From Mycolicibacterium arabiense (lineage in GTDB: Bacteria; Actinomycetota; Actinomycetes; Mycobacteriales; Mycobacteriaceae): DNA of 64,000 bases. Below, piece after piece: positions 57,031 to 64,000 of this stretch; within the stretch, counting starts at the first letter, position 1; each line of letters begins with the position of its first letter. The notes beneath the pieces are model-generated. The model was not told the DNA's origin. It searched no databases and was given only the letters and a program-made list of their open reading frames with translations. The position numbers and the translations under genes were made by a program. The stretch spans positions 4,154,001 to 4,218,000 of the forward strand of contig NZ_AP022593.1 in assembly GCF_010731815.2 (NCBI RefSeq). Reading direction: 5' to 3'.

Positions 57031-58563
57031 TTACTCGTCGCCACCCGAGCTGCCGGAGTCGCTGCCGCCGGACTTGTCGCTGTCCGTGGAGGCGCTACCG
57101 GAATCGTTGCCGGAGGCGTCGCTGCCCGTGGCGTCGCTGCCCGAGGTGGCGGTGCCACCCGACGCGTTGCCGCCGGCGGTGCTGCCGCCGGTGCTGCCCG
57201 AGGTGCCCGTGCCGGCGTCCGAACCCGAGGTGGTGTCGGACTTGTCACTGCCCCAGGTGCTGGTGGGCTTGTTGCTACCCGTCTCGGTCTCGGTCTCGGT
57301 GGAAACCGGTGTGACGGCCGGGGTCTCGACGTCCGGGGTCTCAGCGGCAGGCGTCTCGACCTCGGGGGTTTCGACGGCAACCGGCTCGACGGCGGGGGTC
57401 TCGACGTCCGGGGTCTCGGCGGCAGGTGCGGCGGTGCCGGTCTCCGTTGCCTCGGTCGCGTCGGCCGCCGGTACGGCCTCGGCCGCGTCGGGGGCTGGTG
57501 CCTCGATCGAGATCAGGGACGCGGTGGCCGCGGGGATGTCGGTCGGCGACGTCGTCGTCAGCGCTGCGGTGGTGACCGTCGGCGTGACGGGCGGGGCCAC
57601 CGAGGCGTTCAGCGCGGTGAAGATCGCGTTGGGCAGGTCCACCAGGAAGTAGTCCAGCGGACCGTTGGGGCTGAGCAATCCCTGGAACAACGACCGCGTC
57701 GGGAAGTTCGGCACGTAGCCGTTGACGAAGGCGTTGGCCACCCTGATCGGCATGTTGATCAGTTCGTTGATCGCCGTTCCGAAGTCGCCCACGACGACCG
57801 CGGCGCGCACGGCGTCGAGGATCTCGGCGGTCTGCAGGGTCGCCGTGATCGGCGCGACGAACAGGGCGCGGGTCAGGCCCGAGAACACGCCGCGGGTGAG
57901 CAGCGAGTCCAGCACGTTCGCGACGATCTGCCCGCCCGGCAGCGCGGCCGCGATGTCACCGGGGATGTTGAACAGCGGCACCAGCGGGTTGCCGGGACGC
58001 TCGATCAACCGCACCAGGAAGTAGATGTTCAGCTCGCTGAACGCCTCGACGAACTGGCCGGTGCGCAAGAAGTTGAACGCGTTCGTCAGGGTGGCGGGCA
58101 GCAGCTCCAGCGACTGCTGAAGGGCGGCGTTCGAGGCCGCGGTGCCCGTGCTGATGATCGAACCGAAGTTCGCCTGGAAGTTGGCGAGCTGCGACAGCAG
58201 TGGGCCCGGGTTGGTGGCGTTGGCCGCGATGAAGTTCGCGATCTGCTGGTACACCGCCGGATTGGTCAGTGCCGCGGTCGCGTTCGTCGTCGCAGCCGCC
58301 GAGGCCGTGGTCAATGCGCCCAGGTTGTTGAACGTGTTGGCGATCGTCTGCTGCAGCGTGACCAACGGGTTGGCGACGGCCGCGAGTTCGACGGCACGCT
58401 GCTGGACGAGTTCGGGCAGCGCCGGCGTCACGGGTGTGACGACGAGAGCGCCTGCGCTCGCCATTGCGACGCTGGCCACCATCATCTTGGTGCGGCTGGT
58501 CGGCGTCGTGCGGCTCGGCGAGTAGTCGCCGGCCGGCGAGTCGGCAGGTAGGGCAAATTGCAC
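57031..58563 (-). CDS. Exported protein with ETP repeats and Gly/Ser tail
   Basis: 510 aa. A hydrophobic signal-like segment MMVASVAMASAGALVV (27-42) is followed by an Asn/Ala-rich helical domain (~55-320) with several amphipathic or hydrophobic helices. A Thr/Ala/Pro linker leads to VETPA/ETPDVETP repeats (383-416) and a low-complexity Gly/Ser/Asp/Thr tail (429-510). No known domain was recognised; similar multi-copy exported proteins occur in Mycolicibacterium and the tail composition recalls PE-PGRS, but there is no PE domain. GTG 58563 has AGGAGA seven bases upstream. It has its own terminator. Confidence 0.8.
   Translation of the reverse strand: MQFALPADSPAGDYSPSRTTPTSRTKMMVASVAMASAGALVVTPVTPALPELVQQRAVELAAVANPLVTLQQTIANTFNNLGALTTASAAATTNATAALTNPAVYQQIANFIAANATNPGPLLSQLANFQANFGSIISTGTAASNAALQQSLELLPATLTNAFNFLRTGQFVEAFSELNIYFLVRLIERPGNPLVPLFNIPGDIAAALPGGQIVANVLDSLLTRGVFSGLTRALFVAPITATLQTAEILDAVRAAVVVGDFGTAINELINMPIRVANAFVNGYVPNFPTRSLFQGLLSPNGPLDYFLVDLPNAIFTALNASVAPPVTPTVTTAALTTTSPTDIPAATASLISIEAPAPDAAEAVPAADATEATETGTAAPAAETPDVETPAVEPVAVETPEVETPAAETPDVETPAVTPVSTETETETGSNKPTSTWGSDKSDTTSGSDAGTGTSGSTGGSTAGGNASGGTATSGSDATGSDASGNDSGSASTDSDKSGGSDSGSSGGDE
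57317..57426 (-). repeat. Direct DNA repeats encoding ETP motif
   Basis: Two copies of about 34 bp, 57317-57351 and 57393-57426, nearly identical, 75-76 bp apart. Each encodes AAETPDVETPAV. The near-identity at synonymous sites points to recent duplication or slippage. Confidence 0.7.
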
Positions 58564-58584
58564 GGTGTCTCCTGTGGTGCGGGT

Positions 58585-58660
58585 GGGTTACCTAAGTGGC
58601 CCGTGAAGATTAGCTGAGGGTTACCTAATAAACAATAGGTACGCCTTGCCTAACTAAGGC
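58585..58660 (-). promoter_or_regulatory. Structured upstream region of the repeat-protein gene
   Basis: GGGTTACCTAA occurs twice (58585-58595 and 58618-58628; TTAGGTAACCC on the coding strand). The second copy forms a perfect dyad TACCTA-N8-TAGGTA (58622-58641). A further dyad GCCTT/AAGGC lies at 58643-58660. Together they look like several operator sites around a promoter 20-100 bp upstream of the start. The half-sites recall an iron box (TTAGGTTAG) but do not match it well. Confidence 0.5.
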
Positions 58661-58861
58661 GACCCTTGTCGGCGAACCACTTGATCTTGAGCAGAGGGGT
58701 CGGGCGGGGTCCATGCAGGTGAAGCCTCACAGGAAGCGGACGCGTCGCCGATCCGCTTCTCCGCGCCCAAAAATTACGCGCGCGTCACGCAGCGTCGTGG
58801 CTCAACCCGGTCGCACGCGGTGCCCGCACGGGTGTCCTAGGTCACTCGGCAAAATGAAGGA

Positions 58862-58885
58862 GCCCACACCGTGCTCGGTGCGGGC
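58862..58885 (-). terminator. Terminator after alpha/beta hydrolase gene
   Basis: Stem GCCCACACCG (58862-58871) with CGGTGCGGGC (58876-58885), one wobble, 4-base loop. On the minus strand it is followed by TCCTTCATTTTG. It lies 17 bp beyond the hydrolase stop. Confidence 0.7.
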
Positions 58886-58902
58886 GAACCCGCGAGGCGC
58901 AC

Positions 58903-59748
58903 TCAGAGTCGCCCGAGGAAGTCACCCGTGAGCCGTGCGACGAGATCCGGTTGCTCGTCGAGCGGGAAGTGGCCCGCGTCGATGACGTGTGCCTCGGCGG
59001 CTGGAACGTCGCACTGATAGGCCGCGACCTCTTCGATCCGGAACGACGGGTCGTAGCGGCCCCACACCACCAGCAGCGGCGGCTGAGTGTCGCGCAACCA
59101 CTGCTGCCACGCCGGGTACGACGCGACGTTGGTGCGGTAGTCGTAGAACAGGTCGGTCTGAATGTCCTGCTGCCCAGGCTGATTCAAGAATGCGAGCTCG
59201 TCGGTCCACAGGTCGGGGTCGTAGCCCTGCTGACGTGGACTGTTGCCGACGTGACGCTGACGCGTTGCCGCGGGGGAGAAGAAGTTGGCTCGCAACGCAT
59301 CTTCGTGGGCGGCCCTGTCGGCCCAGAACGCCCGGCGCGTCTCCCAGAGGGGTCCGAGGCCGTCTTCGTGACTGACCGCGTTCTGCACGACCAGAGCGCG
59401 CACGCGTTCGGGTCGGCGGACCGCCAGCCGCATTCCCACGGGCCCGCCGTAGTCCTGCACCACCAGCGCGTAACGCTCGAGACCGATTACCTCGGTGAAC
59501 CGCTCGACGACGCCGGCGACGTGGTCGAAGGTGTACTCGAAGTCCGTTGGCCACGAGCTGTGCCCGAAGCCCGGGTAGTCCGGGGCGATGAGCCGGAACC
59601 GGTCGGCGAGCCGGTCCATCAGCGGCTGCCACATCCGGGACGACAAGGGGAAGCCGTGCAGGAGGAGCAGCACCGGAGCATCCGCGGGCCCGGCCTCGCG
59701 GTAGAAGACGTCGATGCCGTCGACGTCGACGGTGCGGTAGGTCGTCAC
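58903..59748 (-). CDS. Alpha/beta hydrolase (epoxide hydrolase/haloalkane dehalogenase type)
   Basis: 281 aa. LLLLHGFPLSSRMW is the oxyanion loop, VVQDYGGPVGMRLA holds an Asp nucleophile instead of Ser (as in epoxide hydrolases and haloalkane dehalogenases), and DAGHFPLDEQPD gives the catalytic His. GTG 59748. It follows the SDR gene by 19 bp, so probably the same transcript. Substrate unknown. Confidence 0.9.
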   Translation of the reverse strand: MTTYRTVDVDGIDVFYREAGPADAPVLLLLHGFPLSSRMWQPLMDRLADRFRLIAPDYPGFGHSSWPTDFEYTFDHVAGVVERFTEVIGLERYALVVQDYGGPVGMRLAVRRPERVRALVVQNAVSHEDGLGPLWETRRAFWADRAAHEDALRANFFSPAATRQRHVGNSPRQQGYDPDLWTDELAFLNQPGQQDIQTDLFYDYRTNVASYPAWQQWLRDTQPPLLVVWGRYDPSFRIEEVAAYQCDVPAAEAHVIDAGHFPLDEQPDLVARLTGDFLGRL

Positions 59749-59767
59749 GCCGCCAATTCTGCCGAAC

Positions 59768-60526
59768 CTATGGGCGCTTGACGCCCCGACGGATGCGCGG
59801 CGCCAACTGCACGACCTCCGGCACCACGCTGGGGTTCGCCACCGCCGCCATCACCAGCGACACCAGAGTGTTCGCCACGTCCTGTAGCTGAGACATCTGC
59901 TCGGGCAACTGACCGTGCTCCACCCACGACTTCATCAACTGGGACAGCAGTTCCCGGTCGGCGCCGCGGAGGATCTCGGTGTCCTGCGTCGGGCCGATCC
60001 CGACACGGACGATGGACAGCTCGGGATGCTCGTTGCGCCAGGCGAGCAGGATCTCGTCGAGTGCGGCCTTGCTCGCACCGTAGGCCGCGACGCCCGCCCG
60101 GGGGCGGCCGACGTCGTTGTTGGAGGCGACCAGCACGACGCCGTCCTCCGACAGGTGCGGCAACGCTGCGCGCAGCACGTTGTTGGCGCCGACGGTGTTG
60201 ACGCTGAACGCGTGCACCCACGTCACGACGTCGGTGTCCTCGATGTGGGCGAACGGGATGACGGTGCTGGTGAACACCACGGCGTCGAGCCCGCCGAGCG
60301 CCTCGGCGGCCGCATCGACGACCGGACCGATCGAGGCGGAGTCGGCCACGTCGAGTTCGAATGCGAACCCACCGATGGCCGTCGCGAGTTCGTTCAGCAG
60401 GTCCATTCGCCGCGCGGCGACTGCCACCTTGGCGCCCTGAGACGCCGCGCTGGTCGCAACGGCGTGCCCGATACCCGACGAGGCTCCGACGACGAGTAGA
60501 CGGAGTCCGGCTTGTTCACCACTCAC
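59768..60526 (-). CDS. Short-chain dehydrogenase
   Basis: 252-aa SDR. VVGASSGIG cofactor loop, with ARRMD after strand 2 suggesting NADP. The catalytic segment is AAYGASKAAL, while the usual Ser region reads LVASNNDVG with the serine shifted by neighbours Asn-Asn. GTG 60526. It starts 92 bp after the lipase gene. Confidence 0.88.
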   Translation of the reverse strand: MSGEQAGLRLLVVGASSGIGHAVATSAASQGAKVAVAARRMDLLNELATAIGGFAFELDVADSASIGPVVDAAAEALGGLDAVVFTSTVIPFAHIEDTDVVTWVHAFSVNTVGANNVLRAALPHLSEDGVVLVASNNDVGRPRAGVAAYGASKAALDEILLAWRNEHPELSIVRVGIGPTQDTEILRGADRELLSQLMKSWVEHGQLPEQMSQLQDVANTLVSLVMAAVANPSVVPEVVQLAPRIRRGVKRP

Positions 60527-60618
60527 TGAAGACCATCCTCGAGGATCGCGGGACTGTTGACCGTCACACTAGAGCGTCGACCAAGGATTGCCTTACATGG
60601 CCGGTAGAAAGTGTCACG

Positions 60619-61818
60619 TCAGGGTGGCGGACACGTGCTCGTCGGAGGTAGGCCGGCGAACCTCGCCTTGGTCCACTCGGCAGGCACGGCGCCGAGATCC
60701 AACTGACCGTGGCCCTGGCCCGGCGCCACCACCGTGTCGACGACGTCGCCCATCCCGCACGCACGCGCGACGGCCGCCGCGGTCCATGCCGGCAGCACGA
60801 CCCGATCCTCGTCGCCGTAGGCCACCAGCATGGGTGCGCTCGCCCGCCGCTGGGGCAGCGCGTCGCCACCGAGGATGCGTCGTAGCACTTCTGCCGCCTC
60901 CGGGCTGGACGGCGTGAAGTCACTCGCCGGCGCTGCCTGAGCGATCAACCCCTTCACCTCGGAGTTCTCGTTCTCGCATCCGGCGAACGCGTTCATCCGT
61001 TCGAGCATGGTGCCGTGCAGGTAGTCCTCGATGCGCAGTTCGGGGTGAGCAGCCCGAAGTCCGCGCAGGATGCTCGGCATCAGGACGCGCTGCTCGACGG
61101 TGAGAGTGCCGTCGACCATCGCGTCGACCAGCGGCCGCAGGTCGGTGGGAGCCGCGACGCTGATCGAGCCGACCAGGTTCAGGCCCGAGCCGTATTCGGT
61201 GGCCAGCTCGTTGGCCGCCCAGACCGCCTGTCCACCTTGCGAGACGCCGTACCCCACCCACGAGGTCGAGGCCTCGGGTACGACTTCCCGCGCGGCCCGT
61301 ACCGCGTCGATCACGTTGTATGCGGCCGACTTCGGTTCGAGGTAGGGATGCGGACCAGGCGTGCCCAGGCCCTCGTAGTCCGACATCGTGACCAGGAAGC
61401 CGAACGTCAGAAATGCCGCGACGGTACCCGCGTTGCCCATCAACCCGGGGTAGGACGACGGTGCGCAGCTGCTGCCGAGCCCGGCCGTCGGATGACCTAT
61501 CGAGGCCACCGGCCAGCCGCCCTCGGGTGGATCGCCGTTGGGCACGAACACGACGCCCGACACCGTCGCGGCAGACCCGTCGATCCCCGACGTGGATTGG
61601 TAGCGAACCTTGATGGCGCGCTGCGACAACCGGTCTAGTGCGGGGAAGACGGGCAGCGGGCTCGGTTCGCCGAGCAGGGTTCCGCGTGCCCCGATCGGTG
61701 CGGCGGACGGCGCTGTCTCGGGTGACGGCTCGGAGGCGCAGCCCGACAGGGCCAGCGCCAGCGCGAGCAGCAGCGCGGTCATCGACCGGCCGTGGCGCCT
61801 GCCCGCGTGGCCGGTCAC
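60619..61818 (-). CDS. Secreted lipase-like lipoprotein (PF03583 type)
   Basis: 399 aa. Signal peptide with lipobox LSGC near residue 27. Alpha/beta-hydrolase core with nucleophile in GYGVSQGG, Asp in YGDEDRVV and His in GQGHGQLD, the secretory lipase (LIP) pattern. Its place at the cell surface and the 1-bp gap after the acyltransferase gene suggest it trims or transfers acyl groups on the lipid made by this operon. Substrate unproven. Confidence 0.87.
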   Translation of the reverse strand: MTGHAGRRHGRSMTALLLALALALSGCASEPSPETAPSAAPIGARGTLLGEPSPLPVFPALDRLSQRAIKVRYQSTSGIDGSAATVSGVVFVPNGDPPEGGWPVASIGHPTAGLGSSCAPSSYPGLMGNAGTVAAFLTFGFLVTMSDYEGLGTPGPHPYLEPKSAAYNVIDAVRAAREVVPEASTSWVGYGVSQGGQAVWAANELATEYGSGLNLVGSISVAAPTDLRPLVDAMVDGTLTVEQRVLMPSILRGLRAAHPELRIEDYLHGTMLERMNAFAGCENENSEVKGLIAQAAPASDFTPSSPEAAEVLRRILGGDALPQRRASAPMLVAYGDEDRVVLPAWTAAAVARACGMGDVVDTVVAPGQGHGQLDLGAVPAEWTKARFAGLPPTSTCPPP

Positions 61819-61819
61819 G

Positions 61820-63067
61820 TCAGTGCTTGACGGTCAGCAGTGTGCCCAGCGGATCACTGCACATCCGGGTCAGCGCCGCGTCGACGAGGTCGGGCTCGAC
61901 GACCGCGCTGCAGAACGTCGCGGTGAAGGTGCGCCCGCCTGCGAGTTCACTGACGAGCAGGGTGACGGCATCCGGTCCGTCGGGCTCCAGGTACGCGGCC
62001 AGTTGGGGAGGGCGTTCGCCAGGCGCCCACGTCACGTGATCGAAGGTCGACAGCCGACCGAGATCGCTGACCGACAGGCGAATTCGGCCGGACGCGTCGT
62101 ACGTCGTCGGCGGTAGACCCGTCTCGCCCCTGCCGACCAGAGACTTGGCCTCGGCCATCAGCAGCACCACGAGCGGCCATCCGGAGTCGTAGACGCGACG
62201 CACCAGGGCGGCGACCTCCGCGGGGGATGCGGACCACGGTAGGCGCATCGGCATGGCCACCGCGAAATTGCCCTGCGACTGCTGGAACTCGGGCGCGAGG
62301 TAGCGCCTGCAGTTCATCAGCATCATGAACCGGTCGTCGATCTGGGCCCCGGTCGCCCGCAGCGCTGCCCGCCAGAGTGCGACGGTGACCGAGGCGGTGG
62401 TGGCGCCGGGCGCGTTCGCCTTGGTCCAGGACCGCACCTCGGCCACCGCCGCAGGCGGCAGATACGCAGTGGCGCTTCGGTTGTGGTCCTGCCAGCGCTC
62501 GATCGACCGGGTGGGCCGATCGCCGGCGTCGGTCTTGTTCTCGGAGCGCAGGCGGGCGATGTCGCGCATCGCCCCGGGGTGAGCGCGCAAGTGCCGCGTC
62601 ACCGCACGCCGCGTGGCACCGGGTGGAAGACCCTGTGCCAGTGACCCCGACCGCGCATCGTCGACTTCGCCGCTCAGCGCCGACAGCAGTGCCACGCCCA
62701 ACTGTCCATCGCCGACCCCGTGCGAGTAGTCCACCACGACGTGGTCGCCGGTGAGCAACGCGTCGAGTGGTCGCTGCGGGCCCGGTTGGTGCCGAACCGT
62801 GGTCAACAGTGCACCCAGGTCCGCGGTCGGCAGGTCGTCGCGGCGGTGCACCCGCTCACCGACGCCGTTGTCGCTGGCCCACTTTCGATCGGTCGGCGAC
62901 GGCTGCAGCGCGAGTCGAGCACGCGGGTGTGCCCCCGCTGCCGCCAGTACGGCGCGCGCCCGGTCGACGTCGAGGCCAGCCACCGGACCCACGGTGGCCA
63001 CGGTGCGACTCGGGGCGAGCGCCCGGTCGAGCACCGTCGAGCGGTACCAGCGGTCAGACGGTGGCAT
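61820..63067 (-). CDS. Condensation/WS-DGAT-like acyltransferase
   Basis: 415 aa with the HxxxDG motif H116-GVG-D120-G in VVVDYSHGVGDGQLG, the catalytic motif of PapA, WS/DGAT and condensation domains. The second half has an SQGNFAVAMPMRLPW segment typical of the channel-forming region. It would esterify a sugar or alcohol with an acyl-CoA. ATG 63067 overlaps the glycosyltransferase gene by 14 bp. Shorter than typical DGATs (about 460 aa). Confidence 0.82.
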   Translation of the reverse strand: MPPSDRWYRSTVLDRALAPSRTVATVGPVAGLDVDRARAVLAAAGAHPRARLALQPSPTDRKWASDNGVGERVHRRDDLPTADLGALLTTVRHQPGPQRPLDALLTGDHVVVDYSHGVGDGQLGVALLSALSGEVDDARSGSLAQGLPPGATRRAVTRHLRAHPGAMRDIARLRSENKTDAGDRPTRSIERWQDHNRSATAYLPPAAVAEVRSWTKANAPGATTASVTVALWRAALRATGAQIDDRFMMLMNCRRYLAPEFQQSQGNFAVAMPMRLPWSASPAEVAALVRRVYDSGWPLVVLLMAEAKSLVGRGETGLPPTTYDASGRIRLSVSDLGRLSTFDHVTWAPGERPPQLAAYLEPDGPDAVTLLVSELAGGRTFTATFCSAVVEPDLVDAALTRMCSDPLGTLLTVKH

Positions 63068-64000
63068 CGACGACCTCTTGCATGCGTCGACGGAAGGTGT
63101 CGCGGGAGAAGCCCTCCGCCCAGGCGCGGATTCGCGTCGCATCGAACTGCGACGGGTCGAAATCGCGCATGGCGGAGGCGAAGCCCTCGGCGACCTGCCG
63201 GTCCGAACCCTTGGCCACGTGCAGTCCGGTGACGCCCGGCACGACGGTGTCGACGGCACCGCCTTCGTCGAGGGCGATCACCGGTGTACCGGTTGCCATC
63301 GATTCGACGGGCACGATGCCGAAGTCCTCGACCCCGGGCATCAACAGGGCACGGGTACGGCGGTGCAGATCCAGCAATCGATCGTGTGAGACCCGGCCGA
63401 GGAACGTCGTCTTCGGCCCGGCGATCTCCCGACACGTCTTCATCGCGCGCCCGTCACCGGCGACCACCAGGGGAACGTCGGCGAGCCGCGCTGCCTCGAT
63501 CGCCAGGTCGGGCCGTTTGTAGGCCACCAGTCGGCCGGCGAGCAGGAAGAAGTCCTCGCGTTCGATGCCGGGGTCGGGCGTGAACCCCTGGGTGTCGACG
63601 GGCGGATGCACCACCACGGCCTCGCGGTTCCACCACTCCGAGATGCGTTGTGCCACCGCCGAGGAATTCGCGACGACGGTGTGCAGCCGTGGGGCGGCCT
63701 TGGTCTCGCCGCGGCGGGCGATGGCCGCCAGTCCGGTCAGGATGGCCGCACCCAGGGCTCCGCCGCCCTCACCCGCGCGCAGCGAGGCATCCCACGCCCA
63801 GCGGGCCGGGCTGTGCACGTAGGCGATGACCGGGGCGTCGGTCGCGAACACCGACTGGGTGGCGAAGGCGTGATGGCTGGCGATCACGGCCTGCACGTCA
63901 CCGATCGGGAGTCGTCGAAATGCGCTCGGCATCAACGGCATCACCGGTGCGTAGGACTTCTCCCGCAACACCCGGCGGTAGATCGGGTTGAGCCACGTCG
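63054..64000 (-). CDS. GT4-family glycosyltransferase (5' end outside window)
   Basis: Partial: at least 314 codons, the frame stays open to the window edge (TWLNPIYRRVLREK). GT-B fold, C-terminal domain with RPDLAIEAARL, VVAGDGRAM and the E-x7-E motif EDFGIVPVE, used to bind the nucleotide sugar. YVHSPARWAWD resembles mannosyltransferase-type GT4 enzymes. It heads the glycosyltransferase-acyltransferase-lipase operon visible here. The donor is not certain. Confidence 0.88.
   Translation of the reverse strand, partial: TWLNPIYRRVLREKSYAPVMPLMPSAFRRLPIGDVQAVIASHHAFATQSVFATDAPVIAYVHSPARWAWDASLRAGEGGGALGAAILTGLAAIARRGETKAAPRLHTVVANSSAVAQRISEWWNREAVVVHPPVDTQGFTPDPGIEREDFFLLAGRLVAYKRPDLAIEAARLADVPLVVAGDGRAMKTCREIAGPKTTFLGRVSHDRLLDLHRRTRALLMPGVEDFGIVPVESMATGTPVIALDEGGAVDTVVPGVTGLHVAKGSDRQVAEGFASAMRDFDPSQFDATRIRAWAEGFSRDTFRRRMQEVVDATV

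Larger units (their letters stand above)
58564..58902. other. 339-bp intergenic region
   Basis: No convincing gene. The first 100 bases are AT-richer and hold the repeat-protein promoter region with repeated and palindromic motifs. The centre (58670-58840) shows nothing clear; a 72-codon plus-strand frame is Arg-rich and probably spurious. A terminator hairpin lies at 58862-58885. Confidence 0.6.

Noticed and set aside
58643..58660. IdeR iron box upstream of the repeat-protein gene
   Set aside because: Matches to the 19-base consensus were only a little over half by hand alignment, so an IdeR site is not supported.
58713..58931. Plus-strand frame of 72 codons in the 339-bp gap
   Set aside because: Arg/Pro-rich, no ribosome-binding site, overlaps a terminator and the hydrolase gene end.
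1..64000. CRISPR array, prophage, insertion sequence or replication origin
   Set aside because: No regularly spaced repeats, transposase, integrase, phage structural gene or DnaA-box cluster was seen.

Overview
The window is high-GC actinobacterial DNA from a mycobacterium, most likely a rapid grower of the Mycolicibacterium type. The evidence is the complete arabinogalactan (AG) cell-wall locus (embC-embA-embB, aftA, dprE1-dprE2, wzm-glfT1-wzt), a 13E12-family gene with a mycobacterial LexA box, the proteasome activator Bpa, and a gene order that largely follows M. tuberculosis Rv3752c to Rv3796 with insertions. Species cannot be named from sequence alone.

Layout. (1) 51-16744, minus strand: one nearly continuous co-directional run, MocR regulator - GtrA-like flippase candidate - dprE1 - dprE2 - aftA - embC - embA - embB - MBL hydrolase. 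It makes decaprenyl-phospho-arabinose and polymerises arabinan. (2) 16888-17784, plus: STAS protein and carboxymuconolactone decarboxylase-like protein. (3) 17799-22869, minus: GT-C glycosyltransferase - bpa - wzt - glfT1 - wzm, which starts galactan synthesis and moves the lipid-linked polymer across the membrane. (4) 22988-25837: a class V aminotransferase fold lacking the PLP lysine, a quinone oxidoreductase, a MarR regulator and tRNA-Ser(UGA). (5) 25862-31889, minus: an accessory block with a type III polyketide synthase translationally coupled to an ICMT-like methyltransferase, preceded by a tight operon (luciferase-like oxidoreductase, sulfotransferase, TIM-barrel isomerase, DUF1214-like protein). 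This is the best candidate for an undescribed biosynthetic system. (6) 31934-35357: echA21, a lipoprotein, a GXWXG/DUF4334 protein, hisC2, tRNA-Ser(GCU), tRNA-Arg(ACG) and a small conserved gene. (7) 35539-43288: a secreted HExxH metalloprotease, an NTF2-like protein, a membrane GGDEF-EAL protein, a phosphodiesterase, a YjbR protein, and an HxlR regulator divergent from a tandem pair of imine-reductase-like genes across a strong palindrome. (8) 43289-50441: the 13E12 HNH gene with a perfect SOS box, alkylsulfatase, SDR, histidine phosphatase, APH-like kinase, transglutaminase-like protein and LapA-like membrane protein. (9) 50589-56930: proXVWZ osmolyte ABC transporter, PF06475-like protein, tyrA, TadA-associated protein, tadA and tRNA-Ser(CGA). 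(10) 57031-64000, minus: a repeat-bearing secreted protein with a structured AT-rich upstream region, two alpha/beta-hydrolase-fold proteins, an SDR, and a glycosyltransferase-acyltransferase-lipase operon running off the window.

How it fits together: most genes serve envelope building. The AG precursor DPA is made by DprE1/DprE2 and consumed by AftA and the Emb proteins. GlfT1 and Wzm/Wzt supply the galactan acceptor. Several accessory blocks (type III PKS, GT4/acyltransferase/lipase, two repeat- or linker-rich exported proteins) also look like envelope or secreted chemistry. Translational coupling (ATGA, GTGA or TTGA overlaps) is very common and was used to fix many starts.
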